From Chloroflexota bacterium (GTDB lineage: Bacteria > Chloroflexota > UBA11872): 64,000 nucleotides of DNA. Position numbers and translations under genes: made by a program. Below are positions 1-7,549 of this stretch, one piece after another. The stretch spans positions 1-64,000 of the forward strand of contig JAPOWQ010000066.1 in NCBI GenBank assembly GCA_026707585.1. Reading direction: 5' to 3'. Position 1 is the first letter of the stretch; each line of letters starts with the position of its first letter. The notes below the pieces were generated by a model that saw only the letters and a program-made list of their open reading frames with translations, did no database searches and was not told the origin of the DNA.

Positions 1-76
1 TGCTGCAGCGTTACAGGAACGACATTCTCTGGCCTCTCTTGAAACCGGATTGCCATCACAAGAATTGAGGACAACC

Positions 77-925
77 ATGACCTCCAACGCCTGCGGCGAG
101 TTTCCCGAGTTCGAGAAGTTTGCTTTTCTGGAATTGGCTTGGAAGCAAGAAGATGAATGTGAAGCCGAGACCGACGATTTAATCCCAAACATGGGAGTAA
201 GGGCTCCGGCGTGTCTAGAACAGGTTGGCACAGTACTATCGCTCCTTGATCGAATGGCAACATGTTGGTGGGTATGTCGACGTGGTGATCATCTTGTGGA
301 GTATCTTTGCGGCAGAGTCGTATCAAATGCTCGAGCTACACTCCGTATGCTTAGGTTCGGGTTTTATGACGAAGCGCTACTTCTGTGTAGAGCTATGGGT
401 GAGACTTCAAACTTGCTCCAGCTGTTCGCGACCGACAAGGAGTCTCTCAGGAGCTGGAAGTCCGCTTCAAGAAGTGAGCGCATCAGGGAATTCGGCCCTG
501 CCAAGGTTCGCATACGCCTCGAGAAGCAAACGGGACCTTCTGTGAACAAGGAGCGCTACCGGCTATTGAGCGAACGGGCTGCCCATGTTACCCCTGACAC
601 CAAGCCGCAGTCTCACAATGCATTAGGAATGCCTACGGCAGTACCGATCATTCAAGAAGCGGGTCTACTAGTCTGCCTGAACGAGCTCGCATTAGCGTTG
701 TCGACAGCCACGGCCTTTGGTGCTTTGGTCCTTGAGCTAGACGACGAGCTAAGGAAACGAATTACCTCGGAGGCTCGGGCGCTTATCGAGAACATCGGAG
801 GCGCGACAATAACGGAGATTGACGAATACCATCGACGCGTCATGGAAAGTTCACGAGCCCAAGAACATCGCAAGTACGTTGCTGAGATGTTGCGGCGCAT
901 CCATGATGACAGACGAAACAGTTGA
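77..925 (+). CDS. hypothetical protein, unrecognised
   Basis: I do not recognise this 282-residue protein. It is soluble, with no signal peptide or membrane segment, and appears mostly helical. The middle has an Arg/Glu-rich helix around FYDEALLLCRAMGE, and the C-terminus is charged. The ATG at 77 is preferred over the TTG at 50 because GAGG lies about 8 nt before it. Base composition is visibly more A/T-rich than the genes from 2.5 kb on, as in the next gene, which suggests acquired DNA. The next gene follows 45 nt later on the same strand, so the two may be co-transcribed. Confidence 0.6.
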   Translation: MTSNACGEFPEFEKFAFLELAWKQEDECEAETDDLIPNMGVRAPACLEQVGTVLSLLDRMATCWWVCRRGDHLVEYLCGRVVSNARATLRMLRFGFYDEALLLCRAMGETSNLLQLFATDKESLRSWKSASRSERIREFGPAKVRIRLEKQTGPSVNKERYRLLSERAAHVTPDTKPQSHNALGMPTAVPIIQEAGLLVCLNELALALSTATAFGALVLELDDELRKRITSEARALIENIGGATITEIDEYHRRVMESSRAQEHRKYVAEMLRRIHDDRRNS

Positions 926-970
926 TCAAGGTGGATGTATTCCAGAGATCAATGAGCGGGGAAGGACCAC

Positions 971-1606
971 GTGGTGGCTGACATTCTGGAGGTTGCACAG
1001 AGTTTAGGGGCTTTGTCTGGTGTTATCGCTTTGGCTAGACAGTTGGGCGTCTCCAGGATGCTTTTCTTTTGGCGTTATCCAGAATCGCCATATGCTCTTA
1101 CTGAGTTAAGTCGCGGTGCCGGGCTTCCATGGGATCAGTTTGAAGATGCTCACTGTCCCGAAGGGTGGTCAAAGGAGTTTCGCAAGTACTCTATAAGGTT
1201 CCAAGTGTTCAATGAGTCCGAAGATAACGTACACCTAGAGAGCTTTGAAGTGTGCCATCGTAGACTGTTTCGGGTGCGAAGTCTCAATTTGTCGCCGCTT
1301 GGCAGATACCGGATGTGGTGTGCAATTCGCAAGGGTCACTTCAGTCCGCATATTCGCGAATTCTCCGATTCACTATCGGCACCACTGCTACGCAACCTAG
1401 TCATTCCGGCTAAAGGCTATGCCAGATTCGAGGCAAGGTTTAAGTGCATGCCTCCATTTGATTCTGAGTGGGCTCTATTGATATCAGAGGCTAATGTACA
1501 GAGGATCACGGAACATCAGCTAAACAGATTTCACGATGATCCTACTTTCAAGACAATACAAAGCCCAAAACTGATTCCATCTGAATCTGTTAGGAATACG
1601 CAATGA
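971..1606 (+). CDS. hypothetical protein, unrecognised
   Basis: This 211-residue ORF starts at GTG 971, with a purine-rich GGGGAAGGA just upstream. The N-terminus has one hydrophobic helix (about residues 5-25, including SLGALSGVIALARQLG) that could be a weak membrane anchor. The rest is soluble and rich in Arg and Phe. No family motif was recognised. Like the preceding gene it is A/T-richer than the genes downstream, and the two probably belong to one imported segment. It could be a partner of the upstream gene, but nothing in the sequence shows a function. Confidence 0.5.
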   Translation: MVADILEVAQSLGALSGVIALARQLGVSRMLFFWRYPESPYALTELSRGAGLPWDQFEDAHCPEGWSKEFRKYSIRFQVFNESEDNVHLESFEVCHRRLFRVRSLNLSPLGRYRMWCAIRKGHFSPHIREFSDSLSAPLLRNLVIPAKGYARFEARFKCMPPFDSEWALLISEANVQRITEHQLNRFHDDPTFKTIQSPKLIPSESVRNTQ

Positions 1607-1795
1607 GCCACTATTCGCGCGCATACAAGAGAAGACGAGTTGCTTAGAGGACTCTTGGAGGGCATACGCGGACCGGCTCGACAGGTACTCAACCTCCCGG
1701 CAACAGTGAAGCCGTGCCTTTGATGCTGGGGCGCGCCGCATTGATAGCGGCGACCGGCTAGGACCGATGAAGGCTGGGGCGGGTGCTGGGGGTCG
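1607..1795. other. gap with no supported gene at island edge
   Basis: About 190 bases separate the A/T-richer pair of unknown genes from the GC-rich VOC/ArsR operon. No ORF with coding character or hairpin stood out. Base composition changes across this stretch, so it may be the edge of an acquired segment. Confidence 0.3.
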
Positions 1796-2191
1796 TTAGG
1801 GTTGGGGTTTTTGCTCCTGGATCTGGATGAGGTTGCCGCAGGTGTCGTCGAGGACGGCGGTGATGACGGGGCCGAGGTCGGTTGGGGGCTGGACGAATTT
1901 CACACCTGCTGCCACGAGACGGTCGTATTCGGCGTGGACGTCGTCGACGGCGAAGGAGGTGCTGGGGATGCCGTCTGCCACTATCGCGTCTACGAACGGA
2001 CGGACCGCGGGATGGTTATCCGGCTCAAGCAGAAACTCGGTCCCCTCCGGGTCTTCCGGGGATACGACCGTGATCCAGGAGAACTCGCCCAGGGGAATGT
2101 TGTGCTTGAGCTGGAAGCCAAGCGTTTCGGTGTAAAAGCGGAGCGCCTTCTGTTGGTCGTCCACGAAGACGCCGGCGAGGTGGATTCTCAT
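1796..2191 (-). CDS. VOC (glyoxalase/bleomycin-resistance fold) family protein
   Basis: This 131-residue protein has the single-subunit VOC pattern of two beta-alpha-beta-beta-beta modules. The first begins HLAGVFVDDQQKALRFYTET, the second SFAVDDVHAEYDRLVAAGV, and it ends with GNLIQIQEQ. Metal-ligand candidates are His4, a Glu in the FLLEPD strand and the late Glu in IQIQE. It lies 3 nt downstream of an ArsR-family regulator on the same strand. ArsR plus VOC pairs are a common small operon. The substrate cannot be read from sequence; lactoylglutathione lyase, dioxygenase or resistance roles are all possible. Confidence 0.85.
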   Translation of the reverse strand: MRIHLAGVFVDDQQKALRFYTETLGFQLKHNIPLGEFSWITVVSPEDPEGTEFLLEPDNHPAVRPFVDAIVADGIPSTSFAVDDVHAEYDRLVAAGVKFVQPPTDLGPVITAVLDDTCGNLIQIQEQKPQP

Positions 2192-2194
2192 CGT

Positions 2195-2497
2195 TCACGT
2201 GTCCCTTTCATCTGTTGCGATCGGCCAACGCTCGGCGATGGCCTTGAGCGGGTCGCCCTGATACCAATGGAGCTTGGACCTGCCCACGCGCCTGGTGCGA
2301 ATCAGCCCGGCGGCCTCCAGGACGCCCAGGTGCTGAGCGATGGCCTGCCGCGAGGAGTTGATGCCGTGTTTCATGGTCAGGCGTGCGCAGAGTTCGAAGA
2401 GCGATTGACCTGACCGATCGACGAGCTCATCCAGGATGGCCCGGCGGGTTGGGTCAGCGATCGCGCGATAGACGTCCACACGACTAGCCTCAGGCAA
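2195..2497 (-). CDS. ArsR-type winged-helix transcriptional regulator
   Basis: This 100-residue winged helix-turn-helix protein opens with DPTRRAILDEL, the usual start of the ArsR/HTH_20 type. The recognition region SSRQAIAQHLGVLEAAGLI is followed by the wing TRRVGRSKLHWY. No Cys pair is present, so it is not a classical metal sensor. Its start lies just beside a 20-bp palindrome and repeated GCTTGCAT motifs, which suggests autorepression. It would co-regulate the VOC gene 3 nt downstream, and possibly the divergent aminotransferase gene. Confidence 0.88.
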   Translation of the reverse strand: MPEASRVDVYRAIADPTRRAILDELVDRSGQSLFELCARLTMKHGINSSRQAIAQHLGVLEAAGLIRTRRVGRSKLHWYQGDPLKAIAERWPIATDERDT

Positions 2498-2503
2498 GTA
2501 TTG

Positions 2504-2550
2504 GCTTGCATGTCAGGGCTTACGATATGCAAGCGTGTGCTTGCATGTCA
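2504..2550. promoter_or_regulatory. probable ArsR operator cluster
   Basis: GCTTGCAT occurs at 2504-2511 and 2539-2546, and its reverse complement ATGCAAGC at 2527-2534. The last two form a perfect 8-4-8 palindrome around gtgt (2527-2546). The 12-mer gcttgcatgtca is directly repeated at 2504 and 2539, 35 bp apart. The block lies between the ArsR start (2497) and the divergent DegT gene (2619), where an autoregulatory operator is expected. Confidence 0.7.
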
Positions 2551-2618
2551 ACTGGTCAGCTTCACGCGTTACAGTCCGTTGATCGGTGGGCAGCGGGTGG
2601 GTGGTGCAGGAGGGGGCG

Positions 2619-3914
2619 ATGAGCGAGCGGCTGGCGATGCATGGTGGGGCGCCGGTGCGGTCGAAGCCGTTTGGGCCGGGGCATGTGTTTGGGGATGAGG
2701 ATATTGCGGCGTTGACGGAGGTGGTGCGGTCGGGGCACGTGGGGAAGGGGCCGAAGGTGGAGGCGTTCGAGCGGGCGTTTGCGGCGCGTCACGGGGTGAA
2801 GCACGCGATTGCGGTGACGTCGGGGACGGCGGCGATGCACGTGTGTGTCGGGGCGATCAATCCGGAGCCAGGCGACGAAGTGATCGTGACGCCGTGGACG
2901 GCCGGCGGGACGATCATCGGCGCGCTGCTGCAGAACTGCGTGCCGGTGTTTGCCGATATCGACGAGACGTACACGCTGGATCCGGCGGACGTGGAGGCCA
3001 GGATCACGCCGCGCACGCGGGCCATCATCGCGGTGCACTACCTGGGCAATCCGTGCGACATGGGCGCCCTGCAAGACATCGCGCGGCGGCATGACCTGGC
3101 GCTGATCGAGGACTGCGCGCAGGCGCATTTCGCGGAGTACCAGGGGCAGGTGGTCGGGAGTATCGGCGACATTGCCGGGTACAGCTTCGGGGGGAAGCAC
3201 CTGTCGGCGGGCACGGGCGGCGCGGTGCTGACGAACGACACCGAGCTATGGGAGCGGGCGGTGCTGTTCCACGATGTGGCGCTGCCGCGGGCGGGCGGGC
3301 CGTATGCGGAGCGTCCGTACGGTCATTACTTCCTGGCGCCGCACTACATCATCAATGACCTGACGGCGGCGGTGCTGCTGGTGCAACTGGAGAAGGTTGA
3401 CGGGTATATCGCCAGCAAGATCAGGGCGGCCGAGCGGATCATCGAGGGCCTGGCCGATATCGACGAGCTGACCCCGCAGGCGGTGCGGCCGGGCGACCGG
3501 CATACGTACTGGATCCTGGGGTTCAGCCTGGATACCGAACGCCTGGGCTGCTCGGCTGACGTGTTTGCGGACGCGGTACGGCACGAGGGCGTGCTGCTGA
3601 TCAAGGCCGAGAACAGCGTGGACGCGCGGCACCCGTCAACAGGACTGCCGCGCATGGGCGGGGGCGGGCCGCTGTACAACGATCCGTTCCTGGCGGGACC
3701 CGACTGCTATGGCGACAGCCGCTTCCCCTTCGATTACGGGCGGGAGCAGGTGGTCGAATACGGGCCGGGCGCGTGTCCGAAGGGGGAGGCGCTGATGGGT
3801 CGGACGGTTGGGTTCAATATGTGGCCGAATTTGAGCGATGGGGATGTTGAGGACATCGTGCGGGCGTTTCGGAAGGTGGCGTTGTACTACCGGGGGCGAG
3901 GAGTGAGCAGTTAG
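2619..3914 (+). CDS. DegT/DnrJ/EryC1/StrS-family PLP aminotransferase
   Basis: This 431-residue fold-type I PLP enzyme belongs to the sugar-aminotransferase/AHBA-synthase family. The PLP lysine is Lys193 in SFGGKHLSAGTGGA, and the cofactor-nitrogen Asp is Asp165 in LIEDCAQAH. The N-terminal GHVFGDEDIAALTEVVRSGHVGKGPK matches the family opening. ATG 2619 is chosen over the upstream GTG at 2586 because an aggaggggg ribosome site lies 3 nt before it. The family usually makes amino sugars or amino-cyclitols. An acetyltransferase of AAC(3) type lies nearby on the other strand, but no sugar-nucleotide genes accompany it. Confidence 0.88.
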   Translation: MSERLAMHGGAPVRSKPFGPGHVFGDEDIAALTEVVRSGHVGKGPKVEAFERAFAARHGVKHAIAVTSGTAAMHVCVGAINPEPGDEVIVTPWTAGGTIIGALLQNCVPVFADIDETYTLDPADVEARITPRTRAIIAVHYLGNPCDMGALQDIARRHDLALIEDCAQAHFAEYQGQVVGSIGDIAGYSFGGKHLSAGTGGAVLTNDTELWERAVLFHDVALPRAGGPYAERPYGHYFLAPHYIINDLTAAVLLVQLEKVDGYIASKIRAAERIIEGLADIDELTPQAVRPGDRHTYWILGFSLDTERLGCSADVFADAVRHEGVLLIKAENSVDARHPSTGLPRMGGGGPLYNDPFLAGPDCYGDSRFPFDYGREQVVEYGPGACPKGEALMGRTVGFNMWPNLSDGDVEDIVRAFRKVALYYRGRGVSS

Positions 3915-3969
3915 AGGGACTGCCTGGGAGCAATGGGGGCGGCGAACGGCCTGTGTGGCCCTGGGGTTG

Positions 3970-4292
3970 GGTGCGCGGAAGACCCCTCACCGATTTCGGC
4001 CGAAGACGGCCGATTCTGCCTCTCCCCTCGGAGAGGGTGAAGAGCGGCGTGGGCCGGAGGGAAAGGCTATCGCCCGAGGCAGAGTGCTAGGGCTGGCAGC
4101 CACCCTCACCCCCGGATCGAGTCCGGGGCAGGCTCTGCCCTCCCCTCAAGGGCGAGGGTAAGAACGGCGGCCCCGGGAGTGGGATGCGTAAGGGCACTGG
4201 TGGTGTGGGATGTGGGGTGCGCGGAAGACCCTCACCCCAGCCCTCTCCCACGGGGAGAGGGGGCAAGAGCCGCCCTTCCTTCGAAGACGAGG
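3970..4292. repeat. cluster of three dispersed-repeat modules
   Basis: The 380-base gap 3915-4296 holds no gene. It carries three modules of the family recurring through the window. Module one (about 3970-4049) begins gtgcgcggaagacccctcacc and has a cggccg-aaga-cggccg core. Module two (about 4098-4165) has ccctcacccccgg and a gggcgaggg end. Module three (about 4213-4292) has gtgcgcggaagaccctcac and a ctctccc/gggagagg hairpin. No clear terminal inverted repeat or target duplication is visible here, so these look like decayed or partial copies. It separates the convergent DegT and AAC(3)-like genes. Confidence 0.7.
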
Positions 4293-4296
4293 TGCG

Positions 4297-5181
4297 TTAG
4301 GTGGCGTGGTAGATGCGGGATGGATTGACGACGCAGTGTTCGCCTTTGGGTGATTGGATTGTGTGGCCGTGGGTGAGTTTGGTGACGGCGGGGCCTTGTT
4401 GGAGGAAGCCGTTGGGGTCGTGGCGGGTGAGGTCGCGGGCTGCGGAAAGAAAGTCGTGGGCGTTGAGGAGGCGGGCGATGGCGTTGCCTATGGGGCCGAG
4501 CTTGACCAGGCCGGCGTCTTCCATGCGCTGGCCGAGGCGGTTGTAGTCGCTGCCGGGGTTTCCGGGCAGGGGCGGGGTGCCGATGCTGACGAGGGGGGTG
4601 GTGGAGCCGTCGGGCCGGCGCATGCGGCCTTGTGAGATGCGGGGCTTTCGGTAGGGCAGTTCGAGCCACACTTCGCACAGGTGCATGGCGGTGAGGTTCT
4701 GGTAGGGGACGCCGATGAGCAGGTAGCGGCCGTTGCGATCGAAGACCTGGCGCATGGGGCTGTGGGCGTCCCAGCCCGAGGCGCCGCCGGAGGTGGCGAT
4801 GGTCCCGGCCAGCGGGCCGATGGCGGCGATGCTGTGGGCGAGGTGGATGCTGCGGAGGGCGTGGGGGCGGCGGCGGGCCGCCTCGGAGATCGCGCCCATT
4901 TGGGAGGGGGTGTGGGCCGGATCGAAAACGAATTCGGGGTTTCCGGCCGTCGGGTAGGTGAACGTGGGGACGACGAGGGTGCCGTGGGGGCCGAGGGCCT
5001 GCAGGAGGGCGTCGATGACGGTTTCCGGGCCGCCCTCGCCGAGTCCGATGCTGCGGAGGGAGCTGTGGACCATGAGGAGGTCGCCGGGGCGGACGCCGAG
5101 GGCGAGGAGATCGCGGACGAGGTCGGAAAGGCGCAGCGGTTGGTGGGCTTCGCCTGTCCTGCTGTCCGTGTTTCGTGGCAC
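4297..5181 (-). CDS. AAC(3)-family N-acetyltransferase
   Basis: This 294-residue enzyme belongs to the aminoglycoside 3-N-acetyltransferase/YokD family, which moves acetyl from acetyl-CoA to an amino group. Family blocks visible in order are GDLLMVHSSLRSIG, VIDALLQALGPHGTLVVPTFTY, ISEAARRRPHALRSIHLAHSIAAIG and LLIGVPYQNLTAMHLCEV. GTG 5181 is preferred because AGGAG lies about 7 nt upstream; a longer GTG start at 5220 is possible. Chromosomal homologues often act on unknown amines rather than conferring resistance. It is adjacent and convergent to the DegT aminotransferase, which may hint at amino-sugar chemistry, but this is inference. Confidence 0.88.
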   Translation of the reverse strand: MPRNTDSRTGEAHQPLRLSDLVRDLLALGVRPGDLLMVHSSLRSIGLGEGGPETVIDALLQALGPHGTLVVPTFTYPTAGNPEFVFDPAHTPSQMGAISEAARRRPHALRSIHLAHSIAAIGPLAGTIATSGGASGWDAHSPMRQVFDRNGRYLLIGVPYQNLTAMHLCEVWLELPYRKPRISQGRMRRPDGSTTPLVSIGTPPLPGNPGSDYNRLGQRMEDAGLVKLGPIGNAIARLLNAHDFLSAARDLTRHDPNGFLQQGPAVTKLTHGHTIQSPKGEHCVVNPSRIYHAT

Positions 5182-5282
5182 TTCTCGCTCCTGCTGATCG
5201 CGAACCAGCCCGGCGGGCACGCTGATTCGGCATCTGGCATCAGTACTCTAGTCGCGCCGACTCAGGCGCAGGTTTCACGCCG

Positions 5283-6680
5283 ATGAAGAAGCTGCTGTTT
5301 CTGGACTACCGCGAGTTGGAGTACGCGGACGGATTTGCTCGCGCGGTGGAGTCGCCGGTGAAGGATGCGGGGGCGCCGTTGCTGCGGCCGGAGTTGCCGT
5401 GGGAGCACGGGAACATGCAGATGTTCGGGAGCGTGCTGCAGGGGGCGGACGGGCGGTTTCGGGCCTGGTATGAGGTGGTGGAAGCGCCCTGGCGGGTGCG
5501 GCTGGCGTACGCCGAGAGCGAGGACGGACTGCGCTGGCAGAAGCCGGACCTGGATGTGTTCAGGGACGGTGGGCGAGCGACCAACATCGTGTTCGACGGG
5601 GAGCCGCTGGGGTCCGCGGTGATCGAGGACCGGCAGGATCCCCGGCCGGAGTACCGGTTCAAGCTGCTGACGGGGGCGGCGCCGTCGGGGTGCGTGTCGG
5701 CGTTTCATAGCGCGGACGGGATGCACTGGGAATCGGCGCGGATGTTTGGCGGCCGGGTCCAGCCGGTGATTGCGACGGCACCGGACTGCCCGATCGGCTT
5801 CCTGCGAGCGCCGGATGGGCGGTTTGCGGCCTATCACCGGATGGCGGGGTATGGGCGACGGGTGTTTCGGAGCGAGTCGTGGGACTTTGCGCATTGGTCC
5901 GGTGAGCCGCAGATGGTGCTGGAGCCTGATGCGGGGGATCCGCCGCAGACGCAGTTCTACGGGTTGGGCGCCGGCGCCTATGGGTCGTACGAACTGGGCA
6001 CGCTGTGGATCTATGCGACCGATCCCGAGGACCGGGAATCGGGCAAGCCTCATGGGCTGCAGACGCCGGAGCTGACCTATGCGCGGGTGGGGACGGCGTG
6101 GCACCGGGCCGAGCCGGGGACGGCGTTCATTCCCAATGGGGCCGCCGGCGAGTGGGATTGCGGGAATTTGCAGGCGGCCTCGCAGCCGGTGTTTCTGGAC
6201 GATGAGATTCGCTACTACTACGCGGGGACGAACGTGCGGCATTCGCGGCACTGGGAGCTGGAGCCGCAGGAGGCCGGGCTGGGCATGGCGCGGCTGAAGC
6301 CGGATCGGTTCGTGGCGTTGCGGGCGGGCGAGGCGCCGGCGGAGCTGGGGACGATTGCGTTCAAGCCGCCGTCGGTGGACGTGTTCGTGAACGCGCGGAC
6401 GGCGGACGACGGCGAGGTGCGGGTGGAGCTGCAGGACGCGGAGGCGCGGCCGCTGGCGGGGTTCACGGCGGGGGACTGCCGGCCGATCAATGGGGACTCG
6501 ACGGCGCACCGGGTGGAGTGGCGGGGCGTTGGGCAGGCCGAAGCGCCGGTGGGCCAGCCGACGCGGATACGGGTGACGGCGCGGGGGGCCAGCGTGTACT
6601 CGGTGTTCGTGACCGAGCCGGGCGAGTCGCCGGTGTATCACCAGTTCGAGGCGCTGCGGCCCGACAGCCAGGCCATGTAG
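5283..6680 (+). CDS. five-bladed beta-propeller glycosidase-like protein (copy 1)
   Basis: This 465-residue protein begins MKKLLFLDYRELEYADGF. It carries the blade signatures PWEHGNMQMFGSVL, GRFRAWYEV, LAYAESEDGLRWQKPDL and AFHSADGMHWE, typical of a GH32/GH43-fold propeller group usually annotated as hypothetical in Planctomycetes-like and marine genomes. Residues about 355-465 form a separate beta-rich domain (PPSVDVFVNARTADDGEVRV). No signal peptide is present, so it should act in the cytoplasm. It closely resembles the intact copy at 14876-16273 and the truncated copy at 13606. Substrate and catalysis are unproven. Confidence 0.78.
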   Translation: MKKLLFLDYRELEYADGFARAVESPVKDAGAPLLRPELPWEHGNMQMFGSVLQGADGRFRAWYEVVEAPWRVRLAYAESEDGLRWQKPDLDVFRDGGRATNIVFDGEPLGSAVIEDRQDPRPEYRFKLLTGAAPSGCVSAFHSADGMHWESARMFGGRVQPVIATAPDCPIGFLRAPDGRFAAYHRMAGYGRRVFRSESWDFAHWSGEPQMVLEPDAGDPPQTQFYGLGAGAYGSYELGTLWIYATDPEDRESGKPHGLQTPELTYARVGTAWHRAEPGTAFIPNGAAGEWDCGNLQAASQPVFLDDEIRYYYAGTNVRHSRHWELEPQEAGLGMARLKPDRFVALRAGEAPAELGTIAFKPPSVDVFVNARTADDGEVRVELQDAEARPLAGFTAGDCRPINGDSTAHRVEWRGVGQAEAPVGQPTRIRVTARGASVYSVFVTEPGESPVYHQFEALRPDSQAM

Positions 6681-6740
6681 CAGGACCGCGGATCCCGCCG
6701 TACCCCTGGACAGCCGTTGGCCCAATACCTGGGAGAACAG

Positions 6741-6770
6741 ACTGGGCTAGACTCGGGCGCCTGGGGCGGC
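6741..6770 (+). promoter_or_regulatory. upstream block with -10-like TAGACT, duplicated downstream
   Basis: The sequence ACTGGGCTAGA-C/A-TCGGGCGCCTGG occurs here and again at 7112-7141. In each case it lies 60-90 bases before one of two matching small genes. It contains TAGACT here (6748-6753) and TAGAAT in the second copy (7119-7124), which resemble -10 hexamers. No good -35 is visible at normal spacing. Confidence 0.4.
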
Positions 6771-6832
6771 GATGGTCCGTAGGAGCACTCGTGGGGGCCA
6801 CCCACCGCTCGCCATGCGCAGGGGACGCATCG

Positions 6833-6997
6833 ATGCGGGAGAAACGCGATCGCAAGCTTGGCCGTCGCCGTCTGCTCGCGGCTTCTGTTCTGATCCTCGG
6901 AGTCGCGGTGGCGTCCACCGTTGGGGCCTGCGCTGACAGCGACGAGTTCGATTTCAAGCCGCGTGGCACGAGGACGCCAGTCAGCCAGGGCGGCTAG
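6833..6997 (+). CDS. 54-residue lipoprotein-like peptide, copy A
   Basis: This short gene encodes a basic N-terminus with GRRRLL, a hydrophobic stretch (about residues 14-31) and a Cys33 after TVGA. That fits a lipoprotein signal, possibly Tat-type because of the Arg run. Only about 21 residues follow the Cys, containing EFDFKPRGT. A matching gene (7203-7367) follows 370 bases downstream together with its leader, so this is a tandem duplication. The mature peptide would be among the smallest lipoproteins. Function is unknown. Confidence 0.55.
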   Translation: MREKRDRKLGRRRLLAASVLILGVAVASTVGACADSDEFDFKPRGTRTPVSQGG

Positions 6998-7111
6998 AGC
7001 CCGATACCCAGCCTAATACGTGACGTGGCCGGCGCATTGACGGCCACTCGGCCCAAACTGCACTTTCGGGGTCGAGCTATTCGGGCCTTGATAGTGCTGT
7101 GAGGAAACCGG

Positions 7112-7141
7112 ACTGGGCTAGAATCGGGCGCCTGGGGCGGC
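7112..7141 (+). promoter_or_regulatory. second copy of the duplicated upstream block (TAGAAT)
   Basis: This matches the block at 6741-6770 with few changes, including TAGAAT at 7119-7124 in place of TAGACT. Conservation of both the leader and the short ORF suggests the whole transcription unit was duplicated. Confidence 0.4.
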
Positions 7142-7202
7142 GCAGGCTCGTCGCAGCGATCGGCGGGGCACTTGAGACGCGTGATGCGCAGGGGACACAT
7201 CA

Positions 7203-7367
7203 ATGCAGACAACTCGTGATCGCAGACTTGGCCGCCGCCGTCTGCTCGCGGTCGCCGTGCTGATCCTTAGCGTCACGGCCGCGTCCACCGTTGCGGCCTG
7301 TGCCGAGAGCGACAAGTTCGATTTCAAGCCGCGAGGGATGGAATCGCCAATCAGGCACCAGGGCTAG
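7203..7367 (+). CDS. 54-residue lipoprotein-like peptide, copy B
   Basis: This gene is too short for ordinary gene calling. It has the same length and layout as copy A: basic start with RRLGRRRLL, hydrophobic segment, TVAAC with Cys33, then a short tail with KFDFKPRG. Most differences from copy A are conservative, and both keep the FDFKPRG motif, which suggests selection on the peptide. The leader is shared too (gcaggggacrcatc just before ATG). No known family is recognised. Confidence 0.55.
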   Translation: MQTTRDRRLGRRRLLAVAVLILSVTAASTVAACAESDKFDFKPRGMESPIRHQG

Positions 7368-7373
7368 GGCCCG

Positions 7374-7437
7374 ACGCCCCACGCGCATCTCGGGTGCCGG
7401 CTCGGAGGTCAGTCGTCTGTTCGAGTCGAAGCCCAAC
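7374..7437 (-). pseudogene. relic of a GH32 gene
   Basis: About 64 bases match the inside of the GH32 gene at about 10742-10803. Read on the minus strand it encodes MGFDSNRRLTSEPAPEMR, against MGLDSNGRLTSEPAPEVR in the intact enzyme. Similarity stops abruptly on both sides. It is a gene scrap, presumably from duplication and decay of a second GH32 gene. Confidence 0.7.
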
Positions 7438-7549
7438 AGCAGCTCTGGACCGCTCCGTCGCCTTCGTGTCTAGAGATCGGACCCCGGAAGGCCTGATATC
7501 GCCCCACGCGCGGCTTCCACGTTGGCGGCGCTAAGCCGGATCGACACCG

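Noticed and set aside
4220-4265. Repeat hairpins read as intrinsic terminators
   Set aside because: The ctctccc/gggagagg hairpins lack T-runs and occur in elements with target duplications, so the repeat explanation is better.
4232-5233. Minus-strand frame rich in Pro-Arg-His
   Set aside because: Frame-shifted shadow of the AAC(3)-like gene, with extreme composition and no conserved segments.
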